This document shows, piece by piece, positions 33,925 to 43,012 of a stretch of DNA of 64,000 nucleotides. Within the stretch, counting starts at the first letter, position 1. Every line of letters starts with the position of its first letter. The position numbers were made by a program, and so were the translations under genes. The notes under the pieces are model-generated. The model searched no databases. It saw only the letters and a program-made list of their open reading frames with translations, and was not told the DNA's origin. The stretch comes from Myxococcaceae bacterium (GTDB lineage: Bacteria > Myxococcota > Myxococcia > Myxococcales > Myxococcaceae), in assembly GCA_016793095.1 (NCBI GenBank), contig JAEUJQ010000050.1:124001-188000 (forward strand), read 5' to 3'.

Positions 33925-35180
33925 GCCGAACGAACTTCACCGGCCCGACGCAGAGCCTCTCTGCCGACGCGCTGCCGCTCGAGCCGGTGGTGCTGGAGGC
34001 CGGGGCGCGCACGTTCCGCCTCGAGCAGGGCATGGCGCTGGTGGGCTCGAGCTCGCGCTGCGACCTGACGCTCGACGACCGCACCGTGTCGGGGCGCCAT
34101 GCGTCCTTCGAGCTGCTGCCCGGCGCCGTGCGCGTGCGCGACCTCGGCAGCAAGAACGGCGTGCGCTTCCTCGGCGCGCAGGTCGAGTCCGTCGTCGTGC
34201 CCATTGGCGCGAGCGTCACGCTGGGCAAGACGCTGGTCCAGCTCCGGCGCCCCTCGGACGGCGCGGCGGCCGACGCCACGGAGGACTGGCACGGGCTGGT
34301 GGCGCGCAGCTTCGCGATGCGACAGCTCGTGTGGCGGCTCGAGCGAACCGCGAAGAGTGACGTCGCGGTGGTGCTGCGGGGACCGACGGGCGCAGGCAAA
34401 GAAGCGGCCGCGCGCGCGCTCCACGCCGCCTCGCCACGCGCCGCCGGGCCCTTCGTGGTGTTCGACTGCGCCGGCGCGCGCGGCGACCTGCTCGAGAGCG
34501 AGCTGTTCGGCCACGTGAAGGGCGCCTTCACCGGCGCGGTGCAGGCGAAGGCCGGCGTGCTCGAGGTCGCGCACGGCGGCACGGTGCTGCTCGACAACGT
34601 GGACCAGATGCCCATGGAGCTGCAGCCGAAGCTCCTGCGCTTCCTTGAGGAGCACACGCTGCGGCGCATCGGCGACACGAAGACGAAGCAGGTGGACGTG
34701 CGCGTCGTGTCCACCACCCAGCAGGGGCTCGAGCGCGCCGTGGAGCAGCGGCAGCTGCGCGAGGACCTCTTCTATCGGCTCGCCGCGGTGGTGCTGGACG
34801 TCCCCGCGCTGAACCAGCGACGGGAAGACATCGCGCCCCTCGCGCGGCGCTTCGCGGGTGAGCAGGTGACGCTGTCGGCCTCGACGGTGGCCGCGCTCGA
34901 GGCGCACCCGTGGCCGGGCAACGCGCGCGAGCTGAGGCACGCGGTGGAGCGGAACCTCACCCTCGGGAGCTGGGAGGCGCCGGCCGCGGGTCCCGCCGTG
35001 TCAGCCGGCACAGACCTCAAGGCCGCTCGTGAGCGGGTCTCGGGCGCGTTCGAGGCCGATGCGCTCAAGGCGCTGCTCGAGAAGCACCGGTGGAACGTCG
35101 CTGCGGTGGCGCGCGAGGCGAAGATGGCGCGCAGCCACCTCTACACGCTCATCCAGAAGCACGGCCTGAAGCGGAAGTGA
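33921..35180 (+). CDS. FHA-domain sigma-54-dependent transcriptional activator
   Basis: This 419-residue protein has an N-terminal FHA domain (about 25-108, SGRHASF and DLGSKNG), a sigma-54-interaction AAA+ domain (about 125-345) and a Fis-type helix-turn-helix (about 390-412). It keeps Walker A GPTGAGKE (154-161), GAFTGA (201-206), REDLFYRL and WPGNARELR. Walker B reads VLLDNVDQ where most activators have a DE pair, so the catalytic Glu is replaced by Asn. FHA domains bind phosphothreonine, so the coupled upstream kinase (4-base overlap) is the likely input. The nearest candidate target is the -24/-12 promoter at 36144. Confidence 0.92.
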   Translation: MSRTNFTGPTQSLSADALPLEPVVLEAGARTFRLEQGMALVGSSSRCDLTLDDRTVSGRHASFELLPGAVRVRDLGSKNGVRFLGAQVESVVVPIGASVTLGKTLVQLRRPSDGAAADATEDWHGLVARSFAMRQLVWRLERTAKSDVAVVLRGPTGAGKEAAARALHAASPRAAGPFVVFDCAGARGDLLESELFGHVKGAFTGAVQAKAGVLEVAHGGTVLLDNVDQMPMELQPKLLRFLEEHTLRRIGDTKTKQVDVRVVSTTQQGLERAVEQRQLREDLFYRLAAVVLDVPALNQRREDIAPLARRFAGEQVTLSASTVAALEAHPWPGNARELRHAVERNLTLGSWEAPAAGPAVSAGTDLKAARERVSGAFEADALKALLEKHRWNVAAVAREAKMARSHLYTLIQKHGLKRK

Positions 35181-35337
35181 CGAGGCGTCGCTCGGCTCGA
35201 GTCGCAGCCTCTCGGCTCGTGTGGCGTGACGAACCCACGGGGCCTCGACTCCCTCGAGCTCACCTGTGCCACGGGCGCCAGTGCCTGGTGCTGAACTCCG
35301 TCGTTGTGACACCCGAGACGGCGCGAATGCGACCGGC

Positions 35338-36024
35338 TCAGCGGGCGTCCTTCTTCGCTGGCGCTGGCCACGTGAAGCCACAGCGGGTCGCGTTGGTGCG
35401 CGTGGCCTTCGCGAGCCGCGTGTGCAGCTCTTCGTACGAGGGCTCGAAGCCCACCGGCTCGTTGGGCGGCGCGTCGCGGTAATCGGCGAGGCCTTCGAGG
35501 GTAGCGAGGCAGGACTTGTCGTCGCCGGCGTGGTGCTGCGCGATGGCCAGGTCGTTGCGAATCCACGCGCGGTCGAAGCGGTCGATGACGGCCTCGCACC
35601 GCTGCACCAGGGGCGTCAGCGTCGCCACCGCGTCGGCGAACCGCTTCGCGTCGTACAGCTTCTTGAAGTCGGCGCGCGTCTTCTTCACCTCGGGACCCGA
35701 GCAGCCCTTCGGCGGCAGCAGGTACGTGCCGTCGAAGTACGCCCGCGCGCCACAGTACGAGCGGCACGCCTCGCCTTCGCCCGACACCTTCACCTGGTCG
35801 CCGGCGGCCGCGAACGTCACCTCGCAGCGCTCGCCGTCGTCGTTGACGACGCCCCTCTCTCCCTTCCACTCTCCCGAGAGCTGGCAGAGGTGCGCGTTGG
35901 CGCCGACGACCTCGATGGTGAACCTCCCCTTGCCGAGCACGAGGGACCCGCTGCCACCTTCGAAGGTGTAGCTGCCCTCCTTCGGCGCGGCGGCCAGCAG
36001 CACCAGCACCAGCGACGTCATCAT
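35338..36024 (-). CDS. Secreted hypothetical protein
   Basis: The 228-residue protein has a short hydrophobic leader (MMTSLVLVLLAAA), a beta-rich first half with two cysteine pairs and a helical second half with a TPR-like segment (RFADAVATLTPLVQRCE). Tandem ATGs lie behind AGAGGGACC. No family was recognised. It converges with the activator gene and diverges from the sigma-54-type promoter region. Confidence 0.65.
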   Translation of the reverse strand: MMTSLVLVLLAAAPKEGSYTFEGGSGSLVLGKGRFTIEVVGANAHLCQLSGEWKGERGVVNDDGERCEVTFAAAGDQVKVSGEGEACRSYCGARAYFDGTYLLPPKGCSGPEVKKTRADFKKLYDAKRFADAVATLTPLVQRCEAVIDRFDRAWIRNDLAIAQHHAGDDKSCLATLEGLADYRDAPPNEPVGFEPSYEELHTRLAKATRTNATRCGFTWPAPAKKDAR

Positions 36025-36143
36025 CTCGAGGTCCCTCTCTCTGTCCGGTGCACAGGACAGCGACGCGATCGACTCCACTCCATCACACGCTCGAACGCCT
36101 GCACGCGCCTTCGTAATCCATTGCCATCGTTGGCCTTCAGGGC

Positions 36144-36158
36144 TGGCAACCCGTTTGC
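36144..36158 (+). promoter_or_regulatory. Candidate sigma-54 promoter (-24/-12)
   Basis: CTGGCAACCCGTTTGC has the -24 TGGCA and -12 TTGC elements with exactly ten bases between the invariant GG and GC. It lies 48 bases before the ATG of a lipoprotein pair, in the only gap where that operon could start. A sigma-54 activator gene is located about 1 kb upstream. This is a match by eye, not a scored search. Confidence 0.5.
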
Positions 36159-36205
36159 CCTGTGTGTTGGCGGAAGCACTCACCCAACACTCTGGAGGAC
36201 ACACC

Positions 36206-36814
36206 ATGAAGAAGCTGATGCTGACGATGAGCGCGGTCGCGACGCTGGGCCTGCTGACGGGCTGCGGGGCGCCGGTGAAGCTGGGCGGCGGGAAGACGGG
36301 CGCGGCCCAGGCGCTGCAGGCGGCCTCGGCGCCGACGAAGGCCGGCGTCAACAAGGCGAGCGGCGGCCTCGACATCACCGGCTCGGTCTCGTACTCGTGC
36401 CCGCACGGCGGCTCGGCGTCGCTCGACAAGTTCGCGCTCAGCGTGAACGGCAACGCGGGCGGTGGGGTCGTCGCGCAGACCTTCACCCTCACCTACGCGA
36501 ACTGCGGGCTGGCGAGGAGCGAAGCAGGCGTCGCGGTCTACAACGGCGCCTTCGACGTCTCGCAGCGCATCGAGGGCAGCGCGAGCGGCGCCACCGTCGA
36601 GCAGACGTTCAAGGGCCGGGTGACGCTGTCGGGCGCCTTCGACGACTTCCTCGAGGCGGACGTCAAGCAGCGCGTCGCGGCGTCGGGCCTCGGCGCGGGC
36701 TCCGTGTCGGTGAAGCTCGAGGGCAGCCTCAAGACGTCCGGCGGCGCCTACACGTACGCCGAGGAGCTGAACCTCTCGGGCGACCTGCCGGTGGAAGTCG
36801 CGGTGTCGAAGTGA
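36206..36814 (+). CDS. Lipoprotein, hypothetical
   Basis: The 202-residue protein has a clear lipobox (GLLTGC) and a single beta-rich domain with two cysteines (SCPHGG, ANCG). The mature start is rich in Ala/Gly/Lys. GGAGG before the ATG fixes the start. It overlaps the next lipoprotein gene by four bases, and a -24/-12 promoter candidate lies upstream. It may be a structural surface protein made under sigma-54 control; no homology was recognised. Confidence 0.75.
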   Translation: MKKLMLTMSAVATLGLLTGCGAPVKLGGGKTGAAQALQAASAPTKAGVNKASGGLDITGSVSYSCPHGGSASLDKFALSVNGNAGGGVVAQTFTLTYANCGLARSEAGVAVYNGAFDVSQRIEGSASGATVEQTFKGRVTLSGAFDDFLEADVKQRVAASGLGAGSVSVKLEGSLKTSGGAYTYAEELNLSGDLPVEVAVSK

Positions 36815-37185
36815 GCCGCGCGCTGCTCGTCCTGCTGGTGGCGGCGGCGGCGCTGCTCTCGGCATGCGGGCCCACCTGCGTCGGCACGTCGTGCGCGTGC
36901 GCCCAGGGCCAGACGTGCTCCTTCACGGCCTGCGACTCGTCCACCGCGAGCTGTCAGTTCGACTGCGCCGCGGACTCGAGCTGCAGCGGCACCTGCGGAG
37001 CGAACTGCCAGGTGACGTGTGGTGGGAAGTCGTGCACGGCGACGGTCGGTGCGGGGTCGCAGGTCACCTGCACGAGCGGCACCTGCGCCATCACCTGCGC
37101 CGGCACCTGCCTCGTCGGGACGTCCGGCGGCTCGCTGTCGTTGACCTGCAAGGGCGGCGCCCAGACGGCCGGCGGCTGCGGCTGA
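36811..37185 (+). CDS. Small Cys-rich lipoprotein
   Basis: This 124-residue protein has a GTG start overlapping the upstream stop and a lipobox LLSAC. It has about eighteen cysteines in short repeats (CVGTSCAC, CSFTAC, CSGTCGANC, CTSGTCAITC), probably paired as disulfides outside the cell. The Thr/Ser/Gly spacing resembles a small beta-solenoid, but no family was recognised. It is co-expressed with the preceding lipoprotein. Confidence 0.67.
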   Translation: MSRALLVLLVAAAALLSACGPTCVGTSCACAQGQTCSFTACDSSTASCQFDCAADSSCSGTCGANCQVTCGGKSCTATVGAGSQVTCTSGTCAITCAGTCLVGTSGGSLSLTCKGGAQTAGGCG

Positions 37186-37327
37186 GCTCGAGCCTGACTG
37201 CACGCGGGCGAGGCCGGTCGTCCGCGTCCTTTCGAGCTCCCTGCTGAGCGACCGTGGCCGTCATGGACGGCGGACTCGTCGCAGAGCTCCGGCGCGGACG
37301 ACCGCGCCTCAGCACCGGCTGTCGGCA

Positions 37328-38542
37328 TCATGGACTGCAGGACCAGCCCTCGTAGCGGAGCTTGCGCTCCTGGCGCACCGTGAAGTCCGGGCCGATGGTG
37401 AACTCGAGCTTCGTCTTGCACGGACCGGCCGGGCACTCGTTGCCGACACAGGCGTCACCAACGAGGTCGAGCACCAGCGCCGTCCCCTCCCGCGACTTGC
37501 CCAGGAGACAGACGCCCTCGCTGCCGAAGAAGCGCTTCATGCGACGGCGGAGCTCACCTTCGAGCGTCGCCAGGGCCTTCGCGGCGGCCTCATCCTTCGT
37601 GGTCGCGGCCAGCGTGCCGCACATCGGGTCCGTGGAGGTGAAACGCACGCCTGGCAGGTCGTCGGGGCTCTTCAGGTTGCTCACGCCCGGTGACACAGGG
37701 CCATCGCTCATCCGCGAAGAAGAAGCGCCGCGAGTGTCACTCAAGCGAATGGCGAAGAAGCGGTGGGTCTCTTCGTTCCACTGCACACGCACGAAGGCGA
37801 CCCTGGCGCCCGACCGGCTCGCGAGCAGCACCACCTCGGCGCGCGCACCGGGCACGTCGGCGTCGGGGGGCTCGAGCGGAGCTTCGGCGCGAAGCACCCC
37901 GCGCGGGTCTCTGAGCCGGGCCACACACGCGCCGCGTCGGCAGCGCGCGAGCTCGGCCTTCAAGGGCTCAGTGGCCGTCGTGCTCGTCCACTCCGGCCGC
38001 ACCTCGTGTCTGGAGAGCACAGCCTCGAGCTCGGCGCGGCGCGAGAGGAAGAGATCGGCCGCCGGGCAACCGTCGGAGAGCGAGTCGAGCTGCGCGCCCG
38101 TCACGACGTCGATGACCCGGAGCGTCGCCGGCCGGCCCCACCCACAAGCGAACGAGTCCGTCGCCTTCTCGATGAAAGCCACCTTCGTTCCGTCAGCCGA
38201 CCAGCCGAGAACGGTGAGCCAGCGTTCCTTCGGTGGGAAGGCCTGCCGACACATCACGCCCCCGAAGACCCAACCGCGGGCGGCGCCAGCGTCGGCAGGC
38301 AGCGCCACCTCGAGCCACCAGTCCTCGAGCTTCACCCGGAACGGGGCCGGCACGTTGCGGTCGATGGTGAGGGTCAAGGTGTCGCGCGCGTCCGACGTGC
38401 GGAGCAGCTCGACCTCGACACCACGCGACAGCGCGCCGAGGCGCTTCGCCGTGACGGTCGGGGCGTCGCGCACCGTCACCTCATCGATGCAGGGAGAGAC
38501 AGTCGTCGCGGTGCTCAACAGGAGCAGGGCTGTTGCCAGCAT
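37328..38542 (-). CDS. Secreted SH3b-like protein, hypothetical
   Basis: The 404-residue protein has a signal peptide (MLATALLLLSTATTVSP). The first domain (VRDAPTVTAKRLGALSRGVEVELL) reads like a bacterial SH3 repeat. A beta-propeller-like stretch (LGWSADGTKVAFIEKA, LRVIDVVTGAQL) follows. The last third has four cysteines near CVGNECPAGPC. Its function is unknown. It converges with the Cys-rich lipoprotein gene. Confidence 0.65.
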   Translation of the reverse strand: MLATALLLLSTATTVSPCIDEVTVRDAPTVTAKRLGALSRGVEVELLRTSDARDTLTLTIDRNVPAPFRVKLEDWWLEVALPADAGAARGWVFGGVMCRQAFPPKERWLTVLGWSADGTKVAFIEKATDSFACGWGRPATLRVIDVVTGAQLDSLSDGCPAADLFLSRRAELEAVLSRHEVRPEWTSTTATEPLKAELARCRRGACVARLRDPRGVLRAEAPLEPPDADVPGARAEVVLLASRSGARVAFVRVQWNEETHRFFAIRLSDTRGASSSRMSDGPVSPGVSNLKSPDDLPGVRFTSTDPMCGTLAATTKDEAAAKALATLEGELRRRMKRFFGSEGVCLLGKSREGTALVLDLVGDACVGNECPAGPCKTKLEFTIGPDFTVRQERKLRYEGWSCSP

Positions 38543-38619
38543 GGAGGTGCGAGCGTCTCAGGTTGTGACCCGGAAGGCGCGAACGTCTTCCGACCCGGCG
38601 GGCTGCCTCACCACGAGGC

Positions 38620-38928
38620 TCAGCGGCACGTGGGGCAGGGCGGCAGCGGGAGTCCGGGCGGGCCCTTCAGGTCCACCGGGTAGAAGAAGCGCTCCTCGAC
38701 GGGGTTCCGCACCATCTGGAACCTGAGGCCGTCCTTCGTCCAGACGGCCTCCCACCTGGAGACGCTCGCCGGAATCGGCTTCGGCGACGACATCTCAGGC
38801 GGCATGGGCGGGGTCGAGTTCTCCAGGGGCGGGGCCTCAGTCGTCGCGGCCTCGGCGGGGAGCGACTCGTCCACCCCGCCACAGCCACAGAGAACCAGCG
38901 ATGCCAACAGAGCGGGAAGGGTCTTCAT
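38620..38928 (-). CDS. Small lipoprotein, hypothetical
   Basis: This 102-residue protein has lipobox LVLCGC and a near-perfect AAGGAGGT ribosome binding site seven bases before the ATG. The mature chain is Pro/Glu/Thr-rich, then has RWEAVWTKDGLRFQMVRNP and a terminal CPTC pair. No family was recognised. The strong site suggests high translation. Confidence 0.7.
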   Translation of the reverse strand: MKTLPALLASLVLCGCGGVDESLPAEAATTEAPPLENSTPPMPPEMSSPKPIPASVSRWEAVWTKDGLRFQMVRNPVEERFFYPVDLKGPPGLPLPPCPTCR

Positions 38929-39103
38929 GACTGACCTCCTTGCCCTTGAACGCGGCAGCATCGCGTGTGCCCGGCGGAACTCCCCGGAAACGGAAGGACC
39001 CGATCCGACTGTCTCGGCGAATTCTGCGCGTCGCACGCGAGGGCGCGCGACGATTTCCGTGCGGTCCGATCGATCGCGATTAGATCAGCCGACCATGAAC
39101 AAA

Positions 39104-39121
39104 CCCTGAACAACTTCAGGG
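39104..39121 (+). other. Hairpin in the fasciclin gene leader
   Basis: CCCTGAA-CAAC-TTCAGGG is a perfect seven-base-pair inverted repeat with a four-base loop, followed by TCTCGTTTT, 36 bases before the ATG of the fasciclin lipoprotein. It could be a weak attenuator, an operator or an mRNA-stabilising stem. Confidence 0.35.
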
Positions 39122-39157
39122 TCTCGTTTTCCAACGGCGGTCACAGGGAGCGACACG

Positions 39158-41233
39158 ATGAGAAACGGCGCACTGAGCGTCTCTGGAGTGGTGTGTGTCT
39201 GCGCGGCAGCGATGGCGTTGTCAGGCTGCGGTCCAATGACGTCAACGCCCGACGGCGGCTCGGCGGCGGGCGGGTCTGCGGGTGGCTCGGCGGCGGGCGG
39301 CTCGGCGGCGGGTGGCTCGGCGGCGGGTGGCTCGGCGGCGGGCGGCTCGGCGGCGGGCGGCTCTGTAGCGGGTGGCTCGGCGGCGGGCGGCTCGGCGGCG
39401 GGCGGCTCTGCAGCGGGCGGTATGGGCGGCGGAATGGCTCCCGGAGACATCGTCGCGGTCGCGGCCGCGAACACGAACTTCTCGACGCTGGTCGCGGCGG
39501 TGCAGCGCGCCGGCCTCGTCTCGGCGCTCCAGGCGCCTTCGCCGCGGAAGACGGTCTTCGCCCCTGATAACGCCGCGTTCGCCCGGCTGTTCGCGGCCCT
39601 CGGCGTGACGGGCGTGAACGACCTCAGCGTCGATCAACTGACGGTGGTGCTGAAGTACCACGTGCTCGCGACCGAGGTGAACGCGGCCGCCGCAACGGCA
39701 GCCGCGAGCGCCAACATGAAGGTGGACGCGCTGGGCGGGAAGATTCAGCTCTCGACGATGAACGGCATGATTCGCCTCGACGGCGCGTCAACGGTGGTCG
39801 CGGCAGACGTGGCCGCAAGCAACGGCATCATCCACGGCATCTCCGAAGTCATCCTCCCGTCGATGCTCGATGTCGCCACGACCGATGAGCGCTTCACGAA
39901 CCTCGCGACCGCGGTGGTTGCCTCGAACGACCCGGCGCTGGTCGCGCAGCTCGACGACAACGCCCTGAATCCGAAGCTGACGCTGTTTGCGCCGACCAAC
40001 GCCGGCTTCGAGGGGCTCGTGGGCGCCCTGCGCGGCGCGGATGACGGTGGCACGACGGGCATCAACGGCCTTGGCAGCTTCACGCCTGCGCAGCTCCGCC
40101 CGGTGCTGGCGTACCACGTGCTGTCGGGAGCGGTCCTCGCGGCCCAGGTGCCGGCCTCTGGCCCGGTGACCACGCTCGGCGGCAAGGTGCAGGTCACGCG
40201 CTCAGGCTCGACGGTGACGGTGGACGGCGTGCAGGTGGCCATCGCTGACATCCGCACGGCGAACGGGGTCATCCACGCCATCCCGCAGGTCCTCCTCCCC
40301 TCAATCGCAGACATCGCGAGCGGCGCGGTCAGCACCGCGAACTTCTCGAACCTGACGGCGGCGCTCTCCCTCGCCGACTCGTTGCCCGACGGTGGGACCA
40401 ACCCGAGCGGCCTCATCGCGGCGCTCGACGGCACGCGGCCTGATGGTGGTGGGTACACCGTCTTCGCACCCACCAACGCCGCGTTCGGAGCGCTCGTGAC
40501 CGCGCTTCGCGGCAACGACGATGGCGGGACGACCGGCATCAACGCCCTCACGAGCTTCTCCGTTCCTCAGGTGACGCCGGTGCTGAAGTACCACGTCGTG
40601 CCGGCGCAGATCCTCGCCTCGCAGGTGCCGACGACGGCGACCGCTGTCGACACACTGGGTGGCAGGGTCTCGGCGCTGAGGACCGGCGCGAACGTCACCG
40701 TGGACGGCAAGGCCGTGACGACCGCGAACATCTTCGCGAAGAACGGGGTCATCCACGTCGTCGGCGACGTGCTCCTGCCGAGCATCGCTGACGTCGTCAC
40801 CACTGAGCCGAGCCTGACTGGGCTCGCCTCGCTCGTCGGCGGCGCGCCTGCGGTCGGCGGGGCCCTCGACGGCACGACGAACTTCACGCTCTTCGCGCCG
40901 AACAACGCAGCGGTCGGCATGGTGACGTCCCCTCCCACGGGCCAGGCGCTCGCAGACCTGCTGCTCTTCCACGCGGGCACCTCGGTCGGCTCGGCGGTGC
41001 AGTCGCCCATCTACGCCTCCACCGTGCTGGGGCTCGCGTCGCCGGTGGACCTCTCGACCGCGCTGATGAACCGGACCCTGCGCGTCGGACCGTTGACCGG
41101 CACGGTGCGCGTAGCGCCGAACCCGATGGGCTCGACCGCGACGTTGAGCAACACGTCCATTCAGGTCGTGCAGCCGAACCTGTTCACCTCGAACGGAGTC
41201 ATCCACGTCATCAACGGCGTGCTCGTTCCCTGA
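39158..41233 (+). CDS. Four-domain fasciclin (FAS1) lipoprotein
   Basis: The 691-residue protein has lipobox ALSGC, an Ala-Gly-Gly-Ser linker of about 60 residues and four FAS1 domains of about 135-150 residues. Each has the H1 segment (TVFAPDNAAFARL, TLFAPTNAGFEGL, TVFAPTNAAFGAL, TLFAPNNAAVGM), a YHV-like core and an NGVIH...LLPS end. The fourth domain is shorter in its middle. FAS1 repeats mediate adhesion on cell surfaces; the linker would hold them out from the membrane. A strong terminator follows. Confidence 0.93.
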   Translation: MRNGALSVSGVVCVCAAAMALSGCGPMTSTPDGGSAAGGSAGGSAAGGSAAGGSAAGGSAAGGSAAGGSVAGGSAAGGSAAGGSAAGGMGGGMAPGDIVAVAAANTNFSTLVAAVQRAGLVSALQAPSPRKTVFAPDNAAFARLFAALGVTGVNDLSVDQLTVVLKYHVLATEVNAAAATAAASANMKVDALGGKIQLSTMNGMIRLDGASTVVAADVAASNGIIHGISEVILPSMLDVATTDERFTNLATAVVASNDPALVAQLDDNALNPKLTLFAPTNAGFEGLVGALRGADDGGTTGINGLGSFTPAQLRPVLAYHVLSGAVLAAQVPASGPVTTLGGKVQVTRSGSTVTVDGVQVAIADIRTANGVIHAIPQVLLPSIADIASGAVSTANFSNLTAALSLADSLPDGGTNPSGLIAALDGTRPDGGGYTVFAPTNAAFGALVTALRGNDDGGTTGINALTSFSVPQVTPVLKYHVVPAQILASQVPTTATAVDTLGGRVSALRTGANVTVDGKAVTTANIFAKNGVIHVVGDVLLPSIADVVTTEPSLTGLASLVGGAPAVGGALDGTTNFTLFAPNNAAVGMVTSPPTGQALADLLLFHAGTSVGSAVQSPIYASTVLGLASPVDLSTALMNRTLRVGPLTGTVRVAPNPMGSTATLSNTSIQVVQPNLFTSNGVIHVINGVLVP
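39254..39432 (+). repeat. AAGGS-coding tandem repeat
   Basis: About ten near-identical units of 15-18 bases (GGCTCGGCGGCGGGC type) encode the linker of the fasciclin lipoprotein. Similar tracts occur in at least three other secreted genes in this window. Confidence 0.8.
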
Positions 41234-41257
41234 CGACTGAGGCGCTGCGCTGACATG

Positions 41258-41299
41258 CGGGGCGGTGGAGCGCTCGACTCCGCCGCCCCGTCTCTTTTT
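41258..41299 (+). terminator. Rho-independent terminator after the fasciclin gene
   Basis: Thirteen bases (CGGGGCGGTGGAG) pair with CTCCGCCGCCCCG across a seven-base loop, with a single G-U wobble, and TCTCTTTTT follows. It starts 25 bases after the fasciclin stop. It also covers an in-frame ATG at 41255 of the next gene, arguing against that start. Confidence 0.85.
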
Positions 41300-41359
41300 G
41301 GGAGCGCGGCTGCCGGTTCTCGTGGCGCGCCGGCGCCAACGGCGGTTTCCTCGCCCACG

Positions 41360-43012
41360 ATGGTCCGCATCGACGGAGCGCGCTTCGTGGACGAGCAGGG
41401 CCGCACGCGGCTGCTCCGCGGCGTGAACCTGGGCGGCAGCTCGAAGGTGCCCCTTCGTGGAGAGAGCTTCGTCGGCCGCCCCTTCCCCCTCGACGAGGCC
41501 GAGGAGCACCTCTCGCGGCTCGAGGCGTGGGGCCTCACCACGCTGCGGCTGCTGACGACCTGGGAGGCCGTCGAGCACGCCGGTCCACGGCAGTACGACC
41601 TCGAGTACCTCGACTTCTTCGAGGCGCTCGCCCGGCGCGCGCACGAGCGCGGCTTCGACGTCTTCGTCGACTTCCACCAGGACGTGTGGAGCCGCTTCTC
41701 GGGCGGTGACGGCGCCCCGAGGTGGACGCTCGAGGCAGCCGGCTTCGTGGTCGAGCACCTGCACGAGGTGGGCGCCGCGTTCCTCGAGGGTGAGCACCGG
41801 GGGCCGCTGCCGCGCATGATCTGGCCGACCAACGCGGGGAAGCTCGCGTCCGCCACGATGTTCACGCTCTTCTTCGGCGGCGACACCTTCGCGCCGAAGA
41901 CGAAGCTGCAGCGATTCCTCCAGGACCACTTCTTCGGCGCGGTCGAGCAGGTGCTGCGCCGGGTGAAGCCGTACGTCTTCGCGGTGGACCTCTTGAACGA
42001 GCCCTCGCCGGGCTTCATCGGCTGGAAGGACCTCACGAAGCCTGGCGCGCCGGTGGAGGTCGGCGCGATGCCGTCTCCGCTCGAGGGCATGGCGCTGGGC
42101 ATGGGCCGCTCGCTCGAGGTGCCGGTCTTCGAGCGCGGCTGGTTGGGGCCACGCGTGGTGCGCCGTGAGCGGCTCAACGGGGCCCACAAGAAGGCGTGGC
42201 GCGAGCGCTGCGTGTGGCTCGAGCACGGCGTGTGGGCCGACGACGAGACGCCGCGCCTGCTGCGCCCGCGGCACTTCGACGGCGACTTCGCCGAGCGGTT
42301 CTACAAGCCCTTCCTCGAGGAGGGCGCCCGCCGCCTCGGTGACGTCCCGCTGATGCTCGAGACCGAGCCGTTCAAGGCAGGCCCCTCATGGAGCGCACCC
42401 GGCATCTGGGCGCCGCACTGGTACGACGGCTTCGCGCTCTTCTTCGTCGACTACCGCGCCTGGCTGGCCGCGGACGCGTTCACGCAGCGCCCGGTGTTCG
42501 GCCGTAGCCGCATTCGCAAGAGCTTCGCGGCGCAGCTCGGCCGGCTCGCGCAGGACGCGCACGCCCGTGGCCTCCCGCTGCTCGTCGGAGAGCTCGGCGT
42601 GCCCGGGGTCCTCCCGCCCGAGGCGATGGACCGCACGCTCACGGCCGTGGAGGACGCCCGGGTGTCGGCGACCCTCTGGAACTACACGGCCGACCACACC
42701 CGCGCGCGCGGCGACGGCTGGAACGGCGAAGACTTCTCCATCTTCTCGCGTGAAGGCCGTGACGTGAGCGCGGTGGTGCGCCCCTATCCACGCGCCATCG
42801 CCGGCACGCTGGTGCGGTACGGCTTCGAGCTGCGCACGCGGCGCTTCGAGCTCGAGCTGGGCGAAGCGGGCACCTCCGAGGTCTTCCTCCCTTCGCTCCA
42901 CTATCCACACGGCGCACGCGTCGACGCGGCCGGCGAGACGCGCGTCGAAGGCCAGCGGCTCTTCTGGACCGTGCACGGACGGCAGACCCTGGTCGTCACG
43001 CCGACGCGCTGA
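41360..43012 (+). CDS. GH5 (subfamily 12-like) steryl-glucosidase / glucosylceramidase-type hydrolase
   Basis: This 550-residue protein follows the fungal EGCrP2 pattern: RLLRGVNLGGSSKVP, SFVGRPFPLDEAEEHL, TTWEAVEHAGPRQYD and FHQDVWSRFSGGDGAP. The acid/base Glu is in LLNEPS (about 214) and the nucleophile in VGELGVPG (about 411). Such enzymes cut glucose from ceramide or sterol glucosides. There is no signal peptide with the ATG at 41360, which fits the family. The longer frame from 41255 would begin inside a terminator stem. A C-terminal beta domain (about 475-550) completes the chain. Confidence 0.88.
   Translation: MVRIDGARFVDEQGRTRLLRGVNLGGSSKVPLRGESFVGRPFPLDEAEEHLSRLEAWGLTTLRLLTTWEAVEHAGPRQYDLEYLDFFEALARRAHERGFDVFVDFHQDVWSRFSGGDGAPRWTLEAAGFVVEHLHEVGAAFLEGEHRGPLPRMIWPTNAGKLASATMFTLFFGGDTFAPKTKLQRFLQDHFFGAVEQVLRRVKPYVFAVDLLNEPSPGFIGWKDLTKPGAPVEVGAMPSPLEGMALGMGRSLEVPVFERGWLGPRVVRRERLNGAHKKAWRERCVWLEHGVWADDETPRLLRPRHFDGDFAERFYKPFLEEGARRLGDVPLMLETEPFKAGPSWSAPGIWAPHWYDGFALFFVDYRAWLAADAFTQRPVFGRSRIRKSFAAQLGRLAQDAHARGLPLLVGELGVPGVLPPEAMDRTLTAVEDARVSATLWNYTADHTRARGDGWNGEDFSIFSREGRDVSAVVRPYPRAIAGTLVRYGFELRTRRFELELGEAGTSEVFLPSLHYPHGARVDAAGETRVEGQRLFWTVHGRQTLVVTPTR

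Noticed and set aside
37184-37239. Inverted repeat GAGCTCGA/TCGAGCTC after the Cys-rich lipoprotein
   Set aside because: The arms are 40 bases apart with no T tract, so a terminator is not supported.
39254-39432. CRISPR-like direct repeats
   Set aside because: The units are contiguous, have no spacers and stay in frame as an Ala-Gly-Ser linker; the arrays at 45.4 and 61.5 kb are the same.
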